Assembly (NCBI GenBank): GCA_008508345.1 | Contig: QNGE01000755.1 | Coordinates: forward strand, 138,043 to 202,042 | Length of the DNA stretch: 64,000 bases | Reading direction: 5' to 3' | From: Paragonimus westermani | Lineage: Eukaryota; Platyhelminthes; Trematoda; Plagiorchiida; Troglotrematidae | In this document: positions 12,556 through 25,924 of the stretch, piece by piece | How the letters are laid out: each line of letters starts with the position of its first letter | How positions within the stretch are numbered: the first letter of the stretch is position 1 | Notes under the pieces: generated by a model | What the model saw: only the letters and a program-made list of their open reading frames with translations | Databases searched by the model: none | Told to the model about the DNA's origin: nothing | Position numbers and translations under genes: made by a program

Positions 12556-13442
12556 TACTAAACCTCGTGCAGACACTTTACCAAGGAATTATGATGTTTC
12601 AATTAATCGGTTGTTTAGAAATGTTTCCGAACTCGAAACCTCTTAAAAGACCATTACAAAGCGGACTGGATAACAGTGGCCAAGCAACCTAGCGATATGT
12701 CCGATGGATCAGTGTATCCAACACACGATGTTCATTGGCAGTTTATTGTCTACTCCACTATTGATGTCAATCTGGACGACTCAGACACGAACAACCACTT
12801 CGGCGCTATACAAGATAGTTAGTGACAGTAAAGGAATCAGCTTGGAACACATCATTTGAAGAGAGGTAAAAAGACACACGATGAGTGACGTATAGTCTGT
12901 AATCGGACAACAGCGGTGCAAGCCGATAGGCAACAACACCAGCTATAAGTGACTAACAAATTTAGTATCAATCAAAAGTTGCTTTATAGCACTGTTACGT
13001 TCCTCAGCAAAAGCTGTCTTGCAACTTCTCAATTACTTCACGCAGTTGTGATGACCGTCTCAAATAGGGAAGCTGTCAGCGTTCTTGTCAATCAGCATTG
13101 TGTTCGCTATCCCTTCCACAGACTCAGTACATACACCTAGTTTCAGTGCTAAACGTGTGATATGAACACTTACTTTCACACTACATACCGTGTTCCAGAA
13201 ACGGTCAACACTGCGAAAACAACACTGAATTTTATCTTTCCTGTAATGTTAAGAATGTAGTGAGTTCTCAAAATTAATATGTGTACTTTTGAATTGATAT
13301 ATTCGAGAATACAAGCTTTCTAAAGCCCGGAAGGTGTGAACGGTTTCACTCATATTTAAATTCGCTTATTGCATTTGGTACAAACCGATTGCACTATAAG
13401 CGGTAGGGCAAACAATTTATTCGTTTTTTAGTGTTGTCTGAG

Positions 13443-13830
13443 ATCCAACAGGGAATTTTAGGGGAACCCCGTCTGTTGCCCTTTCACTTGCTGGTCGTGA
13501 AAATGTGACGGAGGTGACTGATGAAGGAAAATCAGATGATGTGGTCTTTATACAACTTTGTATGGCCTTCGACCGAGCAGACCACTTAGCGATCTGTATG
13601 AAGTTTTGTTACTGTATTACAGAAAATCCTCTAATTTTGTGGCTCACCAATCATCTTTGAGATTGCCACTTTGATGTCAAAGTGAACGCGGCTTTCGCAG
13701 GTTGGTGCTGTGCGTTCAGCAGTGCGTCGCAAAGTTCCATACTAGGACATCGACTTCCATCTTTGTTTGTTTTTGGAAATCCACAGCTTGTCAATCTCCT
13801 AATTGTTATTATATGTTCTGGACAATTTCT
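13443..13830 (+). pseudogene. Decayed non-LTR retrotransposon (LINE) reverse transcriptase
   Basis: One frame reads TEVTDEGKSDDVVFIQLCMAFDRADH, then ENPLILWLTNHL, a stop, CHFDVKVN and SSASQSSILGH. This follows the order of LINE reverse transcriptase blocks: DEGKxVDVIFLDFxKAFDxVxH, a short helix ending near LxW, the KVNG-type strand, and the SGVPQGSVLGP block. The VPQG residues are lost, a stop interrupts the frame near 13659, and the catalytic FxDD block is not seen. It is a dead relic. It is separate from the PLEs, whose motifs differ. Confidence 0.65.
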
Positions 13831-16591
13831 GTGTGAACTGGGCAATGTGGCTGGAAATGGAAGGCTGCGATGTGAGTTATACACAATACACCCGTGAGCT
13901 GTAGACTACACTCTCTCGTTTAACGCTGCTTAACACAAGGTTATGCACCTCCGTCATTCGGACTTCACAGATTACTTCCTAAGAGGCAAAAATCAGGGCC
14001 TCATCAAACAGGCGTATGAGTTACACAGGACTGCGTCATGTGGCCTTAGCCTGTATCTTTACAGTGCGCCTATGACCAAGAACTTTGACTGGTATGTGGG
14101 TTACTCACCAGACTATTGCGACGGTTTCAAGCGGGCGTTTCGCCATTATGTTCAGTTCGTTAGTGCATCCACAACTTGAGCTAACTATGCAAACTTCGCA
14201 TCATTACTTCTTGAAGTGCAATAGCCTTATTCAATAGGTTGAACACACAACGGTTGACGGTATGACTTTCCTGTCCAACTCAGATACACTGTGCGAACTG
14301 GGACGGTTCTCAGTGGTTTTCCGTTATCAGATGAGACCTGGGTTTAATATATAACATCCTCCGTCAATCCCAACATTTCGTGGGGAAAATGTTTTTAACA
14401 GGCACCCCTCTAATGTTGCAATACCAGATCATCAGCTTCGTGTGGTGAGAGCACTTTCCGGACCCGGATATATCAATCTGGGCTGAATGCGTCATCCTGT
14501 CCAAAAACCAAGTAATAAGATAACCTTATCATCGGAACTATTGCGGTAGGATGAAGATACGCTTCAGTTCTCACTGTTATTCCCAGTCTACCGTTGTTTA
14601 TTGTAAACTGCAGTACGATTGTTACATTCTTGACAGAAGGTTGCTGGGTTTCTATTCCACTCACTATCCTCCAACATTCTTATTCAAATTTTTGTTGCTG
14701 GTCCTATGCAGTTGAAGTGACACCCCGAATTGCCGTCCCCTCTTTAACTGGCCGACACAGATTGTGATCTACATAGACGTTCTCAGCTGACTTTAGTCTG
14801 CAAATTCCTCATTATTATTATCCTACGAAATGTCGTCTTTCGCATTTATAGACCTATCAACATTTTATGGAATGGTAGTTCAGTTATTGGGAAACAGTAA
14901 AATACAATATGTACCATTGTAAAGGATAAATACTAGGGTCACTTTCCTAGTTAAGAACACAACAATATTTCATCTGGTTTACTAGTACGCCAGTCGGTTC
15001 AGATATAACACTCTGCACTCAGCTACATTCTCAGCATAGAAAAGAACTGTTTTTCCTGTTTATCGACCTAATTCCCTTATTGCATAAAGTGTCTGTTCTT
15101 TTTTCTGATTTTAAGGAATGCTAGTAACACATAATAGTAAGAATAGGATTTTGTTTCTACTGAATGGACAAACCAGCCGCTAATACGGAATTTCCTTCCA
15201 AAGTGGAATATATTGCTCATAATTGAAAGGATGTTTACGAATATTAAGGGCGTATTTAGGATATTCCGCTAGTTTTTTTAATGAGGTACACAATGCATTG
15301 TCTGTTCTAAAACACATGTGAAGATGCGTTTTACAGTGCGTTGTACAGAATGTATCTACCTCAGATTTCACGTACGTGCTGGTTTGTGAAGATGTAACTT
15401 TAAGGTAGACCCACTTGCGAACATCCAGCGCTTCCAGTGCATTCGAACTAACAACAGAAACATGCTTATATGCAGGAAGCTTTGTACCAGCGAAGCCTCG
15501 GTGCCGCGAGCCCAGGAACTTCGTATTTAGACACTGTCACCCACTTGTCACACTGTCTTTTAACGAATCTACGGAGCAATCTAAAGAGATCGACCGACCC
15601 GACCTGGTTTGGTGACCAGCCTCTTAGCCCACCTTAACGCATATGGAAATGTTGTTTCTGCCGGCAGTTCGAATCAGGCCAGGTGCCCAAGTTATCGGAA
15701 TTGAATATTTTAAATTTTTGTTCCTACCAAACTGCTAATTACAGACACTGAAATTGACTCAAACATTAGATAGCAAATCATTTCACCAGTAACCCAACTT
15801 CAAGAAATTCGAAAAAATATGTACACAGTCTTTCCTTTCCAGTGAGATGTCATACACTTCAGGCTGTGCAGAATGTCAAACTGTCGATATCTACCGTCAT
15901 CGCGAACGACTAATTTTGACAGTAGGCTCGATCAACAATTTACTGACTTAGTAATTCACTAAATATTTTCTCATTCAATTTATCCTTTATCAAATGTGTC
16001 GGCTGTAGGTAATAATAAATAATTGAGTTATGTGATACAGGCAAAGTTGGTAACATGTTGGCATTTGTAAGCTAATAACTTGTTATCGACAGATGCATTT
16101 TATCTCTGTCATTAAACTGGAACGATGAAACTCAGTGTTCGATCCATCTCGTTACTTGTGTCCACTTACATCATTTGGGCGTTTGCATTCTAAGTCTCAG
16201 TTTTTTGTTCCTAATGTTCAGTGTTCCTTAATATTTGAGAATTTTATTACTGACAGCATAAAAATTAGCACGCCGTTAGAGAGGTTTACCCCTCAAAACC
16301 ACATTCCTTGTTGATTAAGTAAACATGTCGAGTTCAACTTTGTATTTGTTGTCCTCAATTTTTGCATTATTTTGCCCCAATCGGTGCACCCACGTAATTG
16401 CGCCGTCGATTAACATGTCATAATCGTTGAAGCCAAAGGATGCCAACGGACTATCGTCACCTCAAGCTGTTTGCCCCAAAACACCTGGGGTTCCGACTAT
16501 TAAATTTGAAAATGAACGAAGAAAGCGAGTAGTGAAACTGACAACGTGTTCCCAATACTGATAAACGGATAGAGAAAAACAGTTATATTAA
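13831..16591. other. No gene recognised
   Basis: The stretch lies downstream of the LINE relic and may hold more of it. Open frames such as 13943-14179 (+) and 14473-14664 (-) match no family I can name. Confidence 0.4.
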
Positions 16592-16740
16592 TGCGATTTC
16601 GACCATAAAACTCTTGAGGAAGTCCACCCGGGGTAGTTGAAACATAGAGTATTACAACTTGTTCCTAACGTTATGTTGTTCTCAGTCCGTTTATCATTAC
16701 CATGTTGAACACGACGCTCAAACTGTCTGACTTCATTTGG
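16592..16740 (+). repeat. Dispersed repeat, copy 2
   Basis: This is the partner of 12410-12555, in the same orientation. A frame of 101 codons (16702-17007) starts inside it. It has no recognised domain and probably belongs to the repeat rather than to a host gene. Confidence 0.5.
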
Positions 16741-19700
16741 GCCCCCAATACCTTTCGAGAGATAAGACAACCTTTGCAAAAACGACCACTGTCAGCTTTT
16801 CGGCGCTCATCACAGAGCTTGTCTCACCCAGGATGGCTATATGTAGTAACGGCCGTCCGGTTCTGTACCAACACCGCGACGGACGTAAATCCTACGCGTG
16901 AAGCAGCACGCTGTGTCCATGGGCACCTCCTCTTGAGTAGCGTGTCATCGAAATTCGCACGGGCGATATCAACGAAAGAATTTCTGATTGGAAGAATCAT
17001 TGGATGAAGGCACAGCGTTAGTATAATTTAACCTAATCACTAACTTGGAAGTGACACATGGAGAGACCTGGGTTGTCTTGCTAGACGGCCGATACAGTAG
17101 CTCATTTGCTTTGTGTTACATTGACCTTGTACACGTGGACATGTGGTACGGCCAAGATACACACGTATAGACAGCGAAAGGGCAAAAGCACCAAACAAGT
17201 ACGTTTGACTTAAAAGGATGTATGGCAAAATGACAGAAAAATCAGAGTGCATTTCAGGTTGTACTTCATTTCTGGAATGCATATCACCTAAACTTAAAGG
17301 AAAATTGTACCTGAGCTACTGATTAGTTTACACAACAAACAGAAGGTATCGGTTACAGACAGACACGAACACACGCATGCGAGAAACCTCTCATGGTGGC
17401 ACGTTGATGGTTGTATATTGTGTGCCTACTGGGTTGGTTTAATGAGAATTACCACCACACGATCAACAGCTATTACAAGGCCGGCTTACTGCAACTGAGA
17501 ACTTGGTGGTCATGTGAAAGAGGCGAGATGGGGAGCAGTGAATCGGTTACTTGGGTAGAGGTCCAACATTTAATCACCCTGTAATCAAAGACAATAGTGG
17601 AATTTACCCAATAGTACTTGGACATCTCAGGCTCTGGAGCGCTAGATTGTTTCAAAATGAACAAGGAACGCAGGACTACCATTCTGTTTATTTACTTCCT
17701 TCGAGAAAGCACAAGCTTGAAAGAAACGTGTTTATTCAAAAGGTTACGTATAACTAGGAGGCAGTTATCATCAGAAACACAAAATATACCGTGGGTAAGT
17801 AAGAATGTGTTATACAAAGCTGAATAACTAAGGATTTCACTTGTCAGATCACTGAAAGCCAAATGGAATGTTTTCGACGTTTTGGTTTGTTGCAATTTTG
17901 TGAGTAGCCCAGTGGAAGCCTGTAGACTAAGACGGAGGAACTGACTGTTGTGTGTATTTTATTTAACCAGTAATTCGTTGAAATTAAAAATCTTCTGAGA
18001 AGTAAAGTGTGTTGCGCACCAGGCATAAGCCATCTTCCATGTTGAAATTCGCGGTAGACGTCCGGCGGCACGCAGTTGTATAACAGGAACTGATGACTTC
18101 ATCTGTTGTAGTTCTCGGCCAATATTAATCTCAAACCGTTAGCGGAATTCTGTTCACATGTGTATACGTGGAAAAGAAGGGGGCACCCACAGTGGGACTG
18201 TTGACGGGGCTGGGTTCGTTGACGGTGTGAGTATCCTTTCGGCTTCATAACATGTAAGCATGGTTGTCTATCCAAGCCACGTTATGGCTTGAAGAGTAAG
18301 GTTACGAATATTGAGTTGCACCGAAGTAATAACTGCTTATCGGAACGGTACTTCTGCTGAGCAAGCAAATGTCAAGGTTATCGAGTGCACTTTGGATTAT
18401 TTGTCAAAAATAAACGTTGTAGTATGATGTGTTTATTTGTAGACATGGTGGTAGATTAGAGAATTACTTTACGCTCATCTGATGGTACGCTGTTGACTTG
18501 CTGAAATTTGATAGTTTAACTTTCAGTCACTAACTGTCCAGCAGTTCTTCTAATACCCTTCAATTTGACTTAATTTTTCCTTCCTTTCGCGGTATAACCC
18601 ACATTGCAAAATCGTCATGTTCGCCTGCATGCAACGATAGTCCGTTTGAAGGTTAACAGTTTTGCATTCCCCGTGAAGTTTATGTTAATTCACTCTCCGA
18701 AACGTATATCCGAAGTTTTGTCAATCCACTTGTGAATTGCAGCGTTATGTGCTACTATCCTTTTATCACATTAATGGCAGTTTACTATTGGTTGTGTAAC
18801 GTGCAAGCGTATACGCGGTGAATTTGAATTGTCTAACAGATCGTTCTGCTGTGTTGTTGGCACCGTTTTGAGTTGCGTTTGTGTAATTCGAATGCATGGC
18901 TTACTGGGTCTTTGGCTTAGGCTTGTATGCGTTTTCTCCTTTTACAGGACTGTTGCTGGAACCCCTACTTCTGGAGGACGCTAGTTCCCGGTGCTTCCAT
19001 ATTGCCCCAATGTTGGTCCACAATTGCTACGGAAAGTCAGGGTAAAAACGGCTGGCTTGTATGTCACAGTTGCGATGTGAATTTACTTTTGTTTTGCTCA
19101 GTGCATCTCACCATTCTTTTGTGCCCACCCCCCGTGCGTCTCCACTTTACTCATCAAACCGTTCTTCTGTCCAGTAAGCAGCTTGCCTCCTAGTAGAATC
19201 TCCTCAACCTTTTTTCCTACTGATGTGGTAACTAAATTGTCGTTGATGTTCCGATCATCATATATACTGACACGGTTTTCAGCCCAACTGCTGCCTTATT
19301 TTAGATTATGTTAGCCACCCCATGTACTTGTCAGCCTACTGGGCTTGTATATTTCAGGTTCTTAAGCGAAGTTACAAAAACGGCCTGTTTTAGTTATTCC
19401 ATTTATTGTCGTGTTATTTTGTACCGTATGAAACCGCTATCTTCACCGCTTTCTATGACCTTCGATGCTTCCACGGTTCAGTCTACTAGCGCCATTTATT
19501 AATTTCACTCAAGCTAATCGTTTGTACTGGGCAATGAGTGGTAGTTCCAAAGACTATCTTATAGTAACCACTTTCGAGGTTGTAGTTAATCATCAGTGCG
19601 TTATCGATGGTTACTTTTGCAGGTTTTTTATGAGAGTGTCTGGAGCAACTTCAACTAAGCTCACAAACTTTGGAGTCGGTCGCATCGGTGGAACGCGTAC

Positions 19701-21432
19701 TATTTAGGTATCTTAATGTACGCGAAATAGAATTATACAATTATAGAGATTAGGATGCACGGCCTCGATCACTGTGTTACAGACTATCAAAAACACCTCA
19801 GTAACGTAAAAAGTAGGCGAGGGGCAACATTCTGGGTGACTGTCGAATTTTTATTTGTCTTTTCAAAAATATACGAAATACGGAAACTATCCTGCAACTA
19901 AGCGTTTTTAAACAATTTTTATCCTAACACTTAGTATTACAATCATGGTTTGTATGTTTTGTGATCAAGTTTTTATTCCGTCATCACGGGATTTTACATA
20001 GGTGTCGGTGGTTCCAGTATGCGGTATCCTAAACCATCAAACGACAAACAAAGTATACGGCGCAACTTTCATAACGTATGGAACGCGATGAGTTGGCCAA
20101 TTGTTCGCGCATATGAAGGGGTCCGAAATATGTGCCGGCAAACAGTAGTATTGCTGAAAAGATCATCATCAGGCTGAACGCCACATCAAGGTAGCAGAAT
20201 AGCTCAGTACTGTTCAGTTTGTAGTCTCAGTATCAGCTTGTCGTATAATATAAATCAACTGGTAGGGTTAGAGACCCAATTTAAAGACCCAATTGCGAGC
20301 AGTATTTTGAATGGCCAGATCTGAAAAAAGATGTCAGTGACACAAATTCAATTACCGTTGGTGGGTTCTATCTTAAAGTGCTTGAGAAATCCTTTCTGTA
20401 CAATGACTCTCCTGATTTATTATATAGATTCTAAGTAACATAGTGGGTTGCGTGTGCAACTGGGGCTAGATGTGAAATTTTTTAGATTTCGTTGCATCTT
20501 TCTAGCTCACCTGGTACAGCATTTTTCGCGTCTATGTATGCTGTTTCTGTCACTTGTTATAAACCAGAAGTGTGGGTTTGTAATTGGGCCCTTTCCAACT
20601 TACACATACACTATCATCAGGGTGATCCTCATCTTGTTGCATGAATTACTTCTACAAACAGACAGATCGCTGCACGCTAATTTGAATGCCTTTAATACTT
20701 TGGTCTACGTTGAAAAGAGTCACGTTGAGTCGGTTAGAAATGGTGTGACCCGCATCACTTGTATCGTTCCTCTATCGCGGGCGTCTTCTGAATCCAACAC
20801 CATCATATGACACTAGGGACGTGGATTCTGTGAAAGAAGTTCTGCGTAGCTTTGACCGTCAAGGCAACCTATGTTCCACATGTTAGCCACTTCCTTTTAT
20901 GGCCTGTTGTTTTGAACAGATTGTTTACTATCAGAAAACAGATTTTTCAGCTTTGTTTCCATTAAATACCCCCGTAAAATACATGCTAACCATCCTTTCC
21001 AGCGCACAGAAAATTGTTCTTTTTTAATCAGTAAACATTTTTGCAGTGTTCATGCGAATACTTCAACACTTTGCAGAATTATTCGGGTTAGATTCGGTTA
21101 AGAGCAATTCGGTAAATAACATTCACCCTTAATCTACATTGGCACCAAATAGGTATAACTGTCACATGACTGCTACTTCTGCCGTTATGTTAATGCCGCA
21201 TTCGTTGCGAAACTTTTGTTAGGAGTGATGAATTCCCCCGAATTCAAAGCAACCGTTGATATGAGAAAACTTTGATTCAATGAATGCTGCAATATCGGCA
21301 CCGAGACTTTGTGTACACCGTCACCCTCTGGGTATCAGCATACCTATCCCATTCAACCAACGTGTTGAGAAGAATACCAGAGTTTGGCTGCTCACGTTCA
21401 AACAGAGAACCGTATGCAATCACCCGTAAACA
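16741..21432. other. Intergenic DNA between the two convergent protease genes
   Basis: No coding region is supported. The longest frame, 120 codons at 20448-20810 (+), is rich in Leu, Phe and Val and has no recognisable domain. A possible exon-like block at 18948-19041 has a good polypyrimidine acceptor but no partner exon. Confidence 0.45.
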
Positions 21433-21438
21433 TTTATT
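21433..21438 (-). promoter_or_regulatory. Poly(A) signal of protease gene 2
   Basis: A canonical AATAAA on the minus strand, about 94 nt downstream of the TGA stop at 21532-21534, the distance expected for a 3' UTR of this gene. Confidence 0.6.
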
Positions 21439-21531
21439 GCCGTTTCAAAACCGGAACCAGTTCAAAGTCACATACGCAAAACCACATGCAGTTATGTGTG
21501 ATTCGCCCGTTCATCAGATTCAGAGTTAAAA

Positions 21532-24500
21532 TCAACGAATTTCCTTCATCACGCTTTCAATCCAGGGAACATACTCAGCGACACTTGTGTGAACGCCAGG
21601 GAATCCAGGCAATGCACACTGGTAGCCGAATGAGATCACACCCAACACATACCATTGACCTGAACGCTGACAAAGCAGTGGACCCCCAGAATCGTGCTGA
21701 GAAAACACCAACGTGAAAAAGTGAACTGACAAGTCATAACAAATGTTACACCGTGAACAAAATGTCAACAAGCAAGTGAGGTTTAGAACTATCTAAATGG
21801 GCCAGCGTTTGCACAGGAGGCATTTTACGGTTTACTTAGGAAAAAAATCTTGGTGCTGATATAGTGTAAGGTGTACAACATGTTTCTCAAATGAACTTTG
21901 AAAACTTAATCTACCACAGGTTCATCAGAACCCCTGGATACACGCAGCTATTCAAAATATTTAGTTATAATGAGAATCTGATTCCAGCGACTAACGAATA
22001 TGAAGGAGTTTATTGCTGGATGCAGTTCGTTGAAAAATGTTTAAGGATTGGCTGAAGTCAAACAATGTGGTGAGTACGGAAACAACTTTATTTGAAACTA
22101 CAAGCTTTATATCCACCAGATAGTTATCAGTCTGTTGGACATAACCACACACTCGAGTGACTTACATTACACGAATCTCGTCCACCTTCAGGATAGCCAG
22201 CACAAATGGTACGTTGGGGTACGAGTATCCCAAAAGGTGTTTGAAACGTTTGCAAACTGAGGTAGTTATATGAGCACTTATTGCTTGACATGATGGTAAG
22301 TTCAACGTGCTGCAACTTAGTCGCAATAGTTGGGGCATCTGTGACAAAGGAAAGGGTAAGAAGCACAGCGGGTTTCTGTGTTGAATGTACACCGTTTTAA
22401 GCCACTATCATACTCCTTACGAAACACATGTGTTAATTACGAAGCTATTACCTGCGAAATCTTGACGACTTGAATAGAATTCATACGGAAATTTGCAAAC
22501 TGAGCAAGACAGAATGAACCATAATGATATCAGAAACTGTTACTACGAGAAAACGTTTTTCGTCGGAAGTCGCTGAAATTGCCTCTGCCCCAATAATCCG
22601 AAATTATTTATTTCCAAATACCTTTGATGTTATACCGTACCTCTTGTGATGCTCTATAATTGTTATTCCACTGTTTAACAACTTGCAACTTCTTTGTATA
22701 TCACTTTTGCAGTTCTTAATGTATAGACATATATATAATACTTATATAATAGCTGCTTGAATGCGTTTCGACCGTTAAATTTAAAACCACTTCGAACAAA
22801 ATATGACATGAGTAGCAAATGCAAGCTCCATGGGATAGTTACGATACGTGCTTCATTTCTAGGTACTTGAGGCATGCATGATCCCTGTTCCTAATATCGT
22901 AATACCATGACTACTCGGTCGGTTTATCTGCAAACAGCTTCAGAGATAATTCATGGTTTACTTTGTCAATGACCTGTTGTATTAGTACGCTGTTAGTGAA
23001 CACCACAAATGGGGATGCATTACTGAATCTTTTGGGATTTGAAGTTTTTGTTCGTTCACCCCCATTGTTTATCTATTACTGCATATTCATATACAGTTAG
23101 AATGGAAACTTCCTATTTAAAAAATGCAATATTTCATCAGTGCGATACAGACTTACCGAAGGTCATATGTCCCCAACCAACGCTGACACATTTGGTACCA
23201 GGTTCGATTACATCGCCGAGTTCAGGTAGGCAAGCAATGTTGATTGTGTTGTTCAATGGAACTGGCTTCTTCAGTTTTATTAGAGCGATGTCGTTTCCGG
23301 ATAACAAATCTGTTGAAAAGCGTAAAGCCAGTGTTCACCAGAAGTGAAAAATGTGTTCAGGCGGACAGTCTGTTTTCGGTTATTCATCATCGAGCCAATT
23401 GCATGACGCCGTGTGTCATCACGGTTGACCAGCCAAGAAGATCAAAGGCAATTATTCACGCAATTATGTGAAACTTTTTCGAACTAGAGGACAATTAGGT
23501 GAAGAAATTGAATTTCGGAGGTGTCAATTGACATACGGGAGTTTTGGTAACCGTAATGCCTGGAAAACTCTCTTCTGAGTGGGCAACATCATAAGTAGAA
23601 GTGATTTCGACATTTCAACTCTCTGAATGATCCACTGTATGGATTTGAGAAAAACAGCCTGACCATTTTCGCCTCCTCCACGAATACACTTCATAAAAAA
23701 ACTCAAGGCTTGCCTTGTGAAAAGCCAATAAACAAAGTCAGTACTTAAAAAACAAACACCTAGCCACAGTGAAGTTGCATTGTCAACTTGCACACATTGA
23801 AACGTTTGTCGTGGTGTAACGGACTAATTAAGAGTGTGGTTCATGAACAGACTGATACTGTTGAAAAAATTACAATTCAAACCATCTCGCCGAGTTATTC
23901 AACTCAACTGGATGCACCGCACACAGTTCAACAGATAATGATAACCTGTGGAAAATGAGAAATATAACCAGACTGATTTTATTTGAACATGTCTTTGTTG
24001 ATTTGCCGGATTGTTTGATGTGATGTTTTCTGCAAACTGCAACCAGCTCAAGTTAACAGTCCATAAAAGTAGAGCTTCCATCAGATTCTCGTTTTCTTTT
24101 GATTGCAGGTAAACGTTCTGCACATTTATCATGAAACGGTTGATATGTCTAATCGTCCCCAGTGGGTACGAGCGTAAGGTCATAAACGTTAGTAGAAGAT
24201 TTTCACAAGTTTTCCCATTCTGGCTGTCATATGCACCAGAGTGTACCAGTTGCAGGGTTCACTTTAGATTTTCTGAATCTAGAATGCGATGGGCAAATAG
24301 AAGACTTCCTTTAAGATTGTTTTATTAAACTATGTTTTTGGCAAGCAGAATGTCGAAGTCAATCTAACAGTCATTCTATAAGGAGTCTGGAGGATGTTGA
24401 AGTGGATTATGATATTGTTCTTAGGCAAAATAAACATCTGTTTGGATTGGAACAAGCTTGGCTTACCAATATAAAGGGGATGTATGAAAATGTGCTCCAA

Positions 24501-25924
24501 TGGACTGTCGTGGTGGGGCACCGATTCATCAAGCAAATCGTGCTCGCCAATGCGTACAGTCCATCGTCCAGGATCCGTGGTCAAGCCAATTGCATTATCT
24601 TGTAGTTGGCTTCAACAAGTAAAGAGAGACGTACGACTATGTTATGCACTTATAAAGCGGTTTGCTGAAGAATATTATGTAGACGGCTTCGGCGCTGTTA
24701 CCGGAACGTTGCTTCGGACAAGCTGTTGAAGTTACAAAGATGATTCAGCTTACCTACAGATGGTTGAGGACAAGTTGACCATGATTACTTCAATGCGTCA
24801 ACTTTGAATAGCAGTTGACAAAAAACTGTAAAGTTAAAAACACTTAACAAAGCTCCTGGTACCTACTGTACATTGTAATGCATTCAGCCGGTCAATGAGA
24901 CTCATGCAAAACGGAAAAGCGTTGTAGCTTTAACCACCTTAGCACTTGTTGTATCTCTACGGCTACGACAAGTTGCATACGAAACTCTTTTATCCCTTAA
25001 TTTAATTGAAATTTCGTTTTCAAAATACTCCCCCTATCATGACGTTTTATATTGTATACCTCATGCAATACGGTTTGTGTCCGTCGGTAATTACACACAA
25101 TTAGAGTGATGAATCACTAACAATGCAAATACATTTGGGGATGATTTCAAAGCAACTGCATTTTCGCCGACTAATTCCAAGCCGACAATGAACGAATAAT
25201 CAACCAAAGCTCTTCTCCAGTGAACCATTGATGCGCCCGGCAGTTACAAACAAACTGATTACGAAACTGTTCACCAGACATCATTCTTCACTCTACACGA
25301 CCAAGGCGATTGATGGTATTCAGCTAGCTGTCTCATGTTCAACCAGGCGTTTAATGGTTAATACCATTTTTTGTCCCACCTCTGAACCCACCCTAGTCGT
25401 GGTTAGTTTGATTATAAAACACTGAAACATGATCGTTCGTAACATGTTTCTTCTAACTGCAACTGGATTTTAGAAGATATTTTGTGCACTTAAGATTTAC
25501 AGGCAAGTGCAATGTTCTCGTTTTAATCAAAATAAGTGAGCATTGAATAACAAATCGAAGACGTACACGAAACAATGAGCAGCCGACAAAACCCATTGCG
25601 GATGAATCAGAGTACCACCACAATAGTGAAACGACCTCGATCCGTCCACATTCTCGTGGACCAGTGTATTGGGCGTAATAAACGGTAGACACATTTTGGA
25701 ATCCATGTTGAGTGGAAAATTACTGGACGCAGCAGCATCGACCGCTTGCTGATAAGTTTGGTGGAACATGATTGAAGTCAGCCAGGGCCATTCACCTTGA
25801 TCTGCTGTTTTGCCTCCGATGATCCGTTTCGTCAACTGGTTTGTCTGTAAATATTCATGAAGGGTGGGTTTGTGTGACCAATCCTTGTTCAAAGCATTAC
25901 GCCCACATTGCCATCGACTAGACT
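21532..25924 (-). CDS. Trypsin-like serine protease (S1A), nearly complete; gene 2
   Basis: Five exons on the minus strand: 25924-25567, 24609-24467, 23309-23157, 22338-22166 and 21696-21532 (stop TGA). All phases agree (2, 1, 1, 0) and donors are GTACGT, GTAAGC, GTAAGT and GTAAGT. The joined exons give 329 residues. A pro-region with one Cys (RWQCGRNAL) precedes the activation site TKR/IIGG at 25823/25824. His57 is in SAAHCF (codon 25577-25575), Asp102 in NDIALIKL, Ser195 in DSGGPLLC. Asp189 (GRDSCN) predicts trypsin-like cleavage. Two oddities are a roughly 46-residue insertion with an extra Cys between LTSIMF and HYCGG (the 37-loop), and His in place of Gly193 (codon at 21696-21694). The first exon starts with AG after a TTTTTTACAG acceptor, so a signal-peptide exon must lie upstream; none was found. 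By eye about 60% of residues match gene 1 in the Asp102 exon. It is a paralogue of gene 1 in opposite orientation, and probably secreted. Confidence 0.9.

Noticed and set aside
18948..19041. Possible exon after a strong TTTTACAG acceptor
   Set aside because: Two frames stay open equally well, the family is not recognisable and no partner exon was found.
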